Below, piece by piece: positions 1-5,007 of a stretch of 5,379 nt of DNA. The stretch is from Leucobacter sp. (GTDB lineage: Bacteria > Actinomycetota > Actinomycetes > Actinomycetales > Microbacteriaceae), in NCBI GenBank assembly GCA_017990305.1, contig JAGNOB010000159.1:1-5379 (forward strand). Direction: 5' to 3'. The stretch's first letter is position 1. The number at the start of each line of letters is the position of its first letter. The translations under genes were made by a program, and so were the position numbers. The notes beneath the pieces were generated by a model that was given only the letters and a program-made list of their open reading frames with translations, made no database searches and was not told the origin of the DNA.

Positions 1-1
1 C

Positions 2-835
2 GATTCCGACGGCGCAATCACCGAAGAGGGCGTGACCCGCATTATCGGAGCGATCGGTGACGCGGTGAAGACTGTGCAGGAGATCGGCGCTGATGACCTC
101 CTAGCGACAGCAACGTCCGCAATTCGCGAGGCAGCGAACGGTGAGGAAGTGCTCGCGCGGATCGAGCGCGAGACCGGCTTGAAGCTCGATGTGCTCTCGG
201 GTGAGGACGAAGCGCGGATCACGATGCTTGCGGTCCGCCGTTGGCTCGGCTGGTCGGCGGGCGAGATCCTGCTCTTCGACATCGGTGGCGGATCATTCGA
301 GATCGCACAGGGCGCAGACGAGTACCCCGACGTGCAGGTGTCGCTCCCGCTCGGGGCGGGTCGCTCGACGATCATGTACCTGCCCGAGGACCCGCCAAGC
401 GCCGAGGGAATCTCCCGGCTGCGCGCCCACGCTCGCGAAGAATTCACGAACGCACGCAACGAGTTCTTCAAGGGGCGACCGAAGCCAAAGCGCGTCGTCG
501 GAACGTCGAAGACGATTCGCTCGCTCGCGCGGCTCATCGGCGGGCCGCCGGATCCCTCGACCGGAGACCTCGCAGAGCTGCATTACGCCGGACTGCGCGA
601 ATGGGAGCCGACACTGCGCGACATGCCTGGTTCGGTACGGGAGTACCTGCCCGGCATTACTCCCGAGCGCGGCTACCAGATCATGGCCGGCGCAGTCGTG
701 CTGCGCACCGCGATGAAGGTGTTTGACGTGTCGACACTCACGATCTCGCCCTGGGCACTGCGTGAGGGGATTGTGCTGCGTTACATCGATGCGCTGGATG
801 GGCGCGGTACCGATCCAGTCGCGGAAGAAGGATGA
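2..835 (+). CDS. Ppx/GppA-family phosphatase (exopolyphosphatase / pppGpp phosphohydrolase type), 5' end missing
   Basis: Ppx/GppA enzymes belong to the actin/Hsp70 ATPase fold and hydrolyse inorganic polyphosphate and/or pppGpp in the cytoplasm. Numbering from the GTG at 32, visible family landmarks are ATSAIREAAN (residues 27-36), LSGEDEAR (55-62), the phosphate-binding loop DIGGGSFE (83-90, nt 278-301), GTSKTIRSLAR in the second half, and ISPWALREG near the C terminus. The GTG at 32 could be taken as a start. However, the frame is open back to nucleotide 2 and encodes DSDGAITEEG, which fits the family segment just before this point, and the N-terminal DxGSN-type phosphate loop is missing. 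The true start is therefore left of the window, and roughly 30-50 residues are absent. The gene ends with TGA at 833-835. Whether it prefers polyphosphate or pppGpp cannot be told from sequence. It is probably a separate transcription unit from the transporter, with a 184-nt gap between them. Confidence 0.93.
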   Translation, partial: DSDGAITEEGVTRIIGAIGDAVKTVQEIGADDLLATATSAIREAANGEEVLARIERETGLKLDVLSGEDEARITMLAVRRWLGWSAGEILLFDIGGGSFEIAQGADEYPDVQVSLPLGAGRSTIMYLPEDPPSAEGISRLRAHAREEFTNARNEFFKGRPKPKRVVGTSKTIRSLARLIGGPPDPSTGDLAELHYAGLREWEPTLRDMPGSVREYLPGITPERGYQIMAGAVVLRTAMKVFDVSTLTISPWALREGIVLRYIDALDGRGTDPVAEEG

Positions 836-934
836 GCTTCGGAATCGTTTCCGCAGGGTCGATTTCGGTAGAGAAAACGGCCCGCCGCTGAGCTTTTCAT
901 ATCGGAATCGCAACCATTGCACTCCCCGGCGTGC

Positions 935-965
935 GTCAAAGCGGTTCCTGCTGTAGGAATACACT
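935..965 (+). promoter_or_regulatory. Weak candidate promoter for the transporter operon
   Basis: A TACACT hexamer (960-965) fits the TANNNT form of an actinobacterial -10 box. GTCAAA (935-940) lies 19 nt upstream as a poor -35 box. If used, transcription would begin near 972, just before the GC hairpin at 979-999. The -35 match and its spacing are weak, so this is only the best candidate I can see in the 836-1019 gap. It is incompatible with translation of the small ORF starting at 966. Confidence 0.22.
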
Positions 966-1004
966 GTGAGTCAACAACCGCCCGCGGCTCGCGCGGGCGC
1001 ATAA
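966..1004 (+). other. Possible 12-codon leader ORF upstream of the BMP lipoprotein
   Basis: A GTG at 966 is preceded by AGGA (955-958) at a 7-nt spacing. It opens a short ORF encoding MSQQPPAARAGA and ending with TAA at 1002-1004. The ORF is in the same frame as the lipoprotein gene but is separated from it by this stop. It spans the whole GC hairpin at 979-999 and stops just before the ribosome binding site of the next gene. No homologue is recognised. An ORF of this length arises easily by chance in GC-rich DNA. Confidence 0.2.
979..999 (+). promoter_or_regulatory. Perfect 8-bp GC hairpin in the BMP gene leader
   Basis: CGCCCGCG (979-986) pairs perfectly with CGCGGGCG (992-999) around a 5-nt loop, GCTCG. 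There is no T-run after it, and the ribosome binding site at 1007-1013 lies outside the stem, so it is neither a classical terminator nor a direct sequestering structure. It could stabilise the 5' end of the mRNA or interact with translation of the 966-1004 ORF. The pairing is certain; the function is inferred. Confidence 0.4.
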
Positions 1005-1006
1005 CC

Positions 1007-1013
1007 AGGGGGG
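1007..1013 (+). promoter_or_regulatory. Ribosome binding site deciding the GTG start of the BMP gene
   Basis: AGGGGGG lies 6 nt upstream of the GTG at 1020. Together with the complete lipoprotein signal peptide that begins at this codon, it fixes the translation start. An in-frame TAA at 1002-1004 excludes longer forms. Confidence 0.7.
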
Positions 1014-1019
1014 CATACT

Positions 1020-2120
1020 GTGACCATCTCCACTACTACGAAGCTGATCGGCCTCACGGCCGCGGCTGGCCTCGTGCTCGGCCTCTCGGCCTGTGGCCAG
1101 GCACCCGAGGCCGAAGGCGGCTCGGATGTTGAGGCTGTGAAGGGTTTCAAGCCCTGCATGGTTTCCGACGAGGGCGGCTTCGACGACAAGTCGTTCAACC
1201 AGCTCGGCTTCGAGGGCCTCACCAAGGCTGCCGAGGAGCTCGACGTGAAGCTCGGCAAGACCGAGTCGAAGAGCGCGAGCGACTACGTCGCGAACCTCGA
1301 CGGCCTCATTGGCGAGGGCTGCACGTTCATCGTCTCGGTGGGCTTCATGCTCTCCGAGCCGACGGTGAACGCTGCGAAGGCGAACCCCGACGTGCAGTTC
1401 GCGATCATCGACGATTGGGCTGACAACGACGGCGACGGCAAGACCGACGCCGACAACATCAAGCCGCTCGTGTTTGACACCGCGCAGGCTGCATTCCTCG
1501 GCGGCTACGCTTCGGCGGCAGTCTCGGAGACCGGCACCGTCGGCACCTTCGGTGGCGCAAAGATTCCGCCCGTCACGATCTTCATGGACGGCTTCCAGAA
1601 GGGCGTCGAGCACTTCAACAAGGAAAACAGCAAGGACATCAAGGTTCTTGGCTGGGACTTCGACAAGCAGGACGGCCAGTTCACCGGCGAGTTCGCTGCG
1701 AACGACACCGCGAAGCAGATGGCGCAGGGTCTCCTCGACCAGGGCGCTGACGTGCTGCTCCCCGTCGGCGGCCCGATCTACCAGTCGGCTGGCGAAGCGA
1801 TCCGCGACTCGGGTGGCACTGCGAAGCTCGTTGGCGTCGACGCGAACGTGTTTGACACCGATCCGAAGGTGCAGGACATCCTCTTCACGTCAATCATGAA
1901 GAGCATGGACGTTGCGGTGTACGACGCCGCAATGGAAGCAGCCAAGGACGAGTTCAGCCCCGAGCCCTTCGTCGGTATTCTCGAGAACAACGGCGTCAGC
2001 CTGTCGAGCTTCAACAACTTCGAGGACAAGGTCCCCGCTGACCTGCAGTCGACGCTTGACGCGATCTCGGCGGATATTATCGCCGGCAAGATCAAGGTCG
2101 AGTCGCCCTCCTCGCCGTAA
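1020..2120 (+). CDS. BMP/PnrA-family lipoprotein, nucleoside-binding component of an ABC importer
   Basis: This 366-residue protein is the extracytoplasmic substrate receptor of the importer encoded downstream. The N terminus is a lipoprotein signal peptide: K8, a hydrophobic stretch at 9-24, and lipobox LSAC with C25 as the lipidated cysteine. The BMP domain follows. DEGGFDDKSFNQ (50-61) matches the family's ligand-site motif D-x-G-G-x-x-D-x-SFN. FDTAQAAFLGGY, GGAKIPPV (178-185) and GVDAN (272-276) are further family landmarks. Characterised relatives (Treponema PnrA, Borrelia BmpD, Bacillus NupN) bind purine or pyrimidine nucleosides, so nucleoside uptake is the best inference; the exact ligand is not readable. 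An unusual DxDxDGxxD loop lies at residues 135-143. Apart from C25, the only cysteines noted are C46 and C101. A strong stem-loop 8 nt after the stop separates the gene from its transporter partners. Length and codon use are normal. Confidence 0.95.
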   Translation: MTISTTTKLIGLTAAAGLVLGLSACGQAPEAEGGSDVEAVKGFKPCMVSDEGGFDDKSFNQLGFEGLTKAAEELDVKLGKTESKSASDYVANLDGLIGEGCTFIVSVGFMLSEPTVNAAKANPDVQFAIIDDWADNDGDGKTDADNIKPLVFDTAQAAFLGGYASAAVSETGTVGTFGGAKIPPVTIFMDGFQKGVEHFNKENSKDIKVLGWDFDKQDGQFTGEFAANDTAKQMAQGLLDQGADVLLPVGGPIYQSAGEAIRDSGGTAKLVGVDANVFDTDPKVQDILFTSIMKSMDVAVYDAAMEAAKDEFSPEPFVGILENNGVSLSSFNNFEDKVPADLQSTLDAISADIIAGKIKVESPSSP

Positions 2121-2128
2121 GGCACACA

Positions 2129-2173
2129 ATGGCGGGCCGGTGGGTGATCAACGATCGCTCACCGGCCCGCCAT
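2129..2173 (+). terminator. 21-bp stem-loop after the BMP gene: terminator, partial terminator or mRNA 3' stabiliser
   Basis: ATGGCGGGCCGGTG (2129-2142) is perfectly complementary to 2160-2173. The stem continues inward through a G-U, a G-C, a U-G and four Watson-Crick pairs to a 3-nt AAC loop (2150-2152), giving about 21 pairs in total. It begins 8 nt after the TAA of the lipoprotein gene. The 3' flank, ATTAGATT, is AT-rich but has no real T-run, as is common for actinobacterial hairpin terminators. Because the ATPase and permease genes of the same transporter follow, it probably lowers read-through or protects the upstream mRNA, so that more binding protein than transporter is made. That role is inference. 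Confidence 0.85.
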
Positions 2174-2198
2174 ATTAGATTCACGCCGGGGGAGACCT

Positions 2199-2243
2199 AT
2201 GCACTACCCCTTCGAAATGAACTTGGATAGATTTACGGCATGA
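2199..2243 (+). CDS. Possible 14-residue leader peptide overlapping the ATPase start
   Basis: An ATG at 2199 is preceded by a good Shine-Dalgarno sequence, GGGGGAG (2188-2194), 4 nt away. It opens a short ORF encoding MHYPFEMNLDRFTA. Its TGA stop (2241-2243) overlaps the ATG of the ABC ATPase (2240-2242) as ATGA, the same junction type used at the next two gene boundaries. The ATPase start itself has no Shine-Dalgarno sequence, so this mini-gene could deliver ribosomes by translational coupling. Codons such as TTG, GAT, AGA, TTT and GCA are less GC-rich than in the neighbouring genes, which suits either a regulatory leader or plain non-coding DNA. No homologue is recognised. Confidence 0.35.
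   Translation: MHYPFEMNLDRFTA
2228..2233 (+). promoter_or_regulatory. TANNNT box placed for a leaderless ATPase transcript
   Basis: TAGATT ends 6 nt before the ATG at 2240, so a transcript from it would begin at or next to the A of that ATG. Leaderless genes, common in actinobacteria, show this spacing. I see no convincing -35 element 16-18 nt upstream (TACCCC region), so support rests on the -10 box, the missing Shine-Dalgarno sequence and the locally AT-richer DNA. It competes with the coupled leader-peptide explanation. Confidence 0.25.
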
Positions 2244-3754
2244 CGCTCGAACTGCGCGGGATCACGAAACGCTTCGGATCATTTACCGCGAACGACCGCA
2301 TCTCCATCGAGGTGCGCCCCGGAGAGATTCACGCCCTGTTGGGCGAGAACGGTGCCGGCAAGTCCACCCTCATGAATGTGCTCTACGGCCTCTATCAGCC
2401 CGACGAGGGCGAGATCGTTGTCGACGGCGAGGTGCAGCACTTCCGGGGCCCTGGCGACGCGATGGCTGCGGGCATCGGAATGGTGCACCAGCACTTCATG
2501 CTCGTGCCGGTGTTCACGGTAGCCGAGAATGTGATGCTCGGTCACGAGAGCACGAAGTTTGCTGGCGCTCTCGACCTTGCGAGCGCCCGCGCACACGTGC
2601 GAGAGGTCGCTGACCGCTTCGGCTTCGAGGTGGACCCAGACGCCGTTGTCGAGGATCTGCCCGTGGGTGTGCAGCAGCGCGTGGAGATCATCAAGGCGCT
2701 GTCGCGCGACGCGAAGGTGCTCGTGTTCGATGAGCCCACCGCGGTGCTCACCCCGCAGGAAACAGACGAGCTCATGCAGATCATGCGGCAGCTGCGCGAT
2801 GAGGGCACCGCGATCGTCTTCATCACCCATAAGCTCCGCGAGGTGCGCGAGGTTGCCGATCGCATCACCGTGATTCGCCTCGGGAAGGTTGTCGCCGAGG
2901 CGTCACCGGAATCCTCTACGAACGAACTTGCCTCGCTCATGGTCGGGCGAGCGGTTGAGCTGACCGTCCAAAAGAATGCACCGCAGTTGCGCGACGGCGG
3001 GCTTGAGGTTCGCGACCTGACGATCGCAGATAGCACGGGTCACATTGTTGTGGACCGCGTGAACCTCGAGGTGCGCCCCGGCGAGATCCTTGCGATCGCG
3101 GGCGTGCAGGGTAACGGCCAGACCGAGCTCGCCGAATCGCTCGTCGGGCTGCAAGCCGTGACGTCGGGTGAAATCTCGCTCAATGGCGAGACCCTCATCG
3201 GCAAGCCGGTCAAGCAGATCATCGACGCCGGCGTTGGCTTCGTGCCAGAGGATCGGATCGAGGACGGGCTTGTCGGGTCATTCTCGGTGGCAGAGAACCT
3301 CATGCTGAACCGTACAAGTGACGCGGAGTTTGTCACCGCTGGCACCATCCGCCGTGGGGCGCTCAATGATTTTGCGGTTGCGAAAATCACGGAGTACGAC
3401 ATTCGAACACAGGGGCCAGGCGCTCCCGCGGGGAGCCTCTCCGGTGGCAACCAGCAGAAGGTCGTCATCGCGCGCGAACTCAGCCGAGAGCTGAACCTGC
3501 TCGTTGCTTCTCAGCCAACGCGCGGCGTAGACGTCGGCTCGATCGAATTCATTCACACCCGCATCGTCGAGGCGCGTGACGCTGGCGTTCCCGTCGTGCT
3601 CGTCTCGACGGAGCTCGACGAGGTTTCTGCGCTTGCCGACCGCATTGCAGTGATGTACAAGGGCACGATCATCGGCATTGTTCCCGGAAACGCGTCGCGC
3701 GAGACCCTCGGCCTGATGATGGCCGGCGAAACCCCCGAAGGAGTTGCGGCGTGA
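2240..3754 (+). CDS. ABC transporter ATPase with two fused nucleotide-binding domains (nucleoside importer, NupO-like)
   Basis: This 504-residue cytoplasmic protein powers the importer and has the two-domain layout of the sugar/nucleoside import ATPases. Domain 1 has Walker A GENGAGKST (35-43), Q-loop Q84, signature LPVGVQQR (140-147), Walker B VLVFDEP with D164 and E165, and switch histidine H197. Domain 2 has a degenerate Walker A, GVQGNGQTE (288-296), in which Q replaces the lysine. It keeps a canonical signature LSGGNQQK (400-407), but its Walker B region is LLVASQPTRG (420-429), lacking the Asp-Glu pair, and STELDE stands where the switch histidine would be. One composite ATP site is therefore probably catalytic and the other structural, which is normal for NupO/YufO-type proteins. 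The start is fixed by an in-frame TAG at 2228-2230 and by the family N terminus LELRGITKRFG. No Shine-Dalgarno sequence precedes it. The stop overlaps the permease start by 4 nt. Confidence 0.96.
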   Translation: MTLELRGITKRFGSFTANDRISIEVRPGEIHALLGENGAGKSTLMNVLYGLYQPDEGEIVVDGEVQHFRGPGDAMAAGIGMVHQHFMLVPVFTVAENVMLGHESTKFAGALDLASARAHVREVADRFGFEVDPDAVVEDLPVGVQQRVEIIKALSRDAKVLVFDEPTAVLTPQETDELMQIMRQLRDEGTAIVFITHKLREVREVADRITVIRLGKVVAEASPESSTNELASLMVGRAVELTVQKNAPQLRDGGLEVRDLTIADSTGHIVVDRVNLEVRPGEILAIAGVQGNGQTELAESLVGLQAVTSGEISLNGETLIGKPVKQIIDAGVGFVPEDRIEDGLVGSFSVAENLMLNRTSDAEFVTAGTIRRGALNDFAVAKITEYDIRTQGPGAPAGSLSGGNQQKVVIARELSRELNLLVASQPTRGVDVGSIEFIHTRIVEARDAGVPVVLVSTELDEVSALADRIAVMYKGTIIGIVPGNASRETLGLMMAGETPEGVAA

Positions 3755-5007
3755 GCGCACCGACCGTAGAAACGAACGGGCAGCCCGCGAAAGCTGCGCC
3801 CGACACCAGCGAAGCGCCGCCGCAGAACCGGCTCATGGCCGATCTGCTGTCCAGCTCGGTCACCACAACGGTGCTGGCGATCGCGCTCTCGATGCTCATC
3901 GGCGGCCTGCTCATCGCGTTCACCGACCCCGACGTCATCGAAGCGTCCGGCTACTTCTTCCAGCGCCCCGGCGACACGCTTGTTGCGCTGTGGGATGCGA
4001 TCTCGGGTGGCTACGCGGCGCTCTTTAGGGGCTCGATCTTCAACTACGAAGCGCCGAGCTTCTTGCGCGCGATCAAGCCGCTGTCAGACACCCTGAACTT
4101 CGCCACCCCGCTTATCATGGCCGGCCTCGGCGTCGGTCTCGCCTTCCGCGTTGGGCTCTTCAACATTGGTGGGCGCGGCCAGATGCTCATGGGTGCTGCC
4201 GCAGCTGGCTTCGTGATGTTCGGCGTCGACCTCCCGCTCTTCGTGCACCTCCCGCTCGTCGTTGTTGCGGGCATCGCTGGCGGCGCGATCTGGGGCGGCA
4301 TCGTCGGCTTCCTCAAGGCGCGCACCGGCGCGCACGAGGTGATCCTCACGATCATGCTGAACTTCGTTGCGTTCTACTTCGTTGCGTGGCTGCTCTCGAC
4401 CCCCGGCCTGCTCATGCGGCCGGGCGGCAACCAGCCGATCTCGCCGGTTACGCCGGAATCCGCAAAGTTCCCGCTCCTCTTCGGTGCACCGCTCACGACG
4501 CACTGGGGCTTCATCGCCGCGCTGCTTGCCGCGGTCTTCGTGTGGTGGCTCATGGAGCGCTCGTCGCTCGGTTTCCGCATGCGCGCGGTGGGCGAGAACC
4601 CGCACGCGGCTCGCGCATCGGGAATCAAGGTCGATCGGATCATTTTCTACGCGATGGCGATCGCCGGTGGGCTTGCGGGCCTCGCCGGTGCCAACCAGGT
4701 CGCCGGCACCGTGACCACGGGCTTTGGCAGCCACATCGACGCCGGCATCGGCTTCGACGCGATCACCGTCGCACTGCTCGGGCGTTCACGCGCCTGGGGC
4801 GTCGTCGCGGCTGGCCTCCTGTTCGGTGCACTCAAGGCAGGCAGCTTCACGATGCAGATCGCGGAGAACATTCCCGTTGACATCGTGCTCGTCGTGCAGG
4901 CCCTCATCGTGCTCTTCATCGCAGCACCGCCGCTCGTGCGCACGGTCTTCGGGCTCAAGCGGTTTGACCGAGTGCACGCACTCCAGCAGAAGGGGGCATC
5001 GGCATGA
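3751..5007 (+). CDS. ABC transporter inner-membrane permease, first subunit (BPD_transp_2 type, NupP-like)
   Basis: This 418-residue polytopic membrane protein forms half of the translocation channel. A polar N-terminal tail (about 1-36, rich in Ala, Pro and Glu) precedes the first membrane segment at about 37-57. After a loop, hydrophobic segments appear near 118-136, 144-158, 167-190, 197-216, 251-270, 297-320, 336-365 (possibly two) and 375-398. Family motifs are FNIGGRGQ (137-144, a variant of the common FNIGAEGQ), HEVILTIMLN (195-204), GENPHAARASGI (281-292, the cytoplasmic coupling segment that contacts the ATPase) and GIGFDAITVALLG. The start is GTG at 3751, set by AAGGAG (3738-3743) with 7-nt spacing. 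It overlaps the ATPase stop by 4 nt (GTGA), which indicates translational coupling. Its own stop overlaps the second permease as ATGA. Assignment to nucleoside transport rests on this context and on family resemblance. Confidence 0.95.
   Translation: MSAPTVETNGQPAKAAPDTSEAPPQNRLMADLLSSSVTTTVLAIALSMLIGGLLIAFTDPDVIEASGYFFQRPGDTLVALWDAISGGYAALFRGSIFNYEAPSFLRAIKPLSDTLNFATPLIMAGLGVGLAFRVGLFNIGGRGQMLMGAAAAGFVMFGVDLPLFVHLPLVVVAGIAGGAIWGGIVGFLKARTGAHEVILTIMLNFVAFYFVAWLLSTPGLLMRPGGNQPISPVTPESAKFPLLFGAPLTTHWGFIAALLAAVFVWWLMERSSLGFRMRAVGENPHAARASGIKVDRIIFYAMAIAGGLAGLAGANQVAGTVTTGFGSHIDAGIGFDAITVALLGRSRAWGVVAAGLLFGALKAGSFTMQIAENIPVDIVLVVQALIVLFIAAPPLVRTVFGLKRFDRVHALQQKGASA

Noticed and set aside
32..34. 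GTG at 32 as the true start of the phosphatase gene
   Set aside because: The frame continues upstream with family-like residues, and the family's N-terminal phosphate loop would be missing from a protein starting here.
840..853. Short inverted repeat CGGAA/TTCCG with a 4-nt loop after the phosphatase stop
   Set aside because: Five base pairs are expected by chance and there is no T-run.
873..898. Possible phosphatase terminator: GAAAA pairing with TTTTC around a small inner CGG/CCG stem
   Set aside because: The stem is bulged and mostly A-T, with only three inner G-C pairs and no T-run after it, so it is too weak to call.
936..1613. A 225-codon ORF on the minus strand opposite the lipoprotein gene
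   Set aside because: It lies opposite a clear BMP gene. Its composition (Arg/Glu/Val/His-rich) is that of a GC-rich antisense shadow, and no family motif is visible.
2..2120. Functional link between the Ppx/GppA phosphatase and the nucleoside importer
   Set aside because: The two genes share strand only. A 184-nt gap with leader structures separates them, and adjacency alone does not support a joint system.
3101..3508. Degenerate Walker A (Q for K) and missing Walker B acids in the second ATPase domain, as a sign of gene decay
   Set aside because: This asymmetry is normal for the NupO/YufO-type double-domain ATPases and the frame is intact, so it is described in the gene entry rather than reported as novel.
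4084..4734. A 216-codon minus-strand ORF opposite the first permease
   Set aside because: It is an Arg/Glu/His-rich low-complexity shadow of a transmembrane gene, with no motif.
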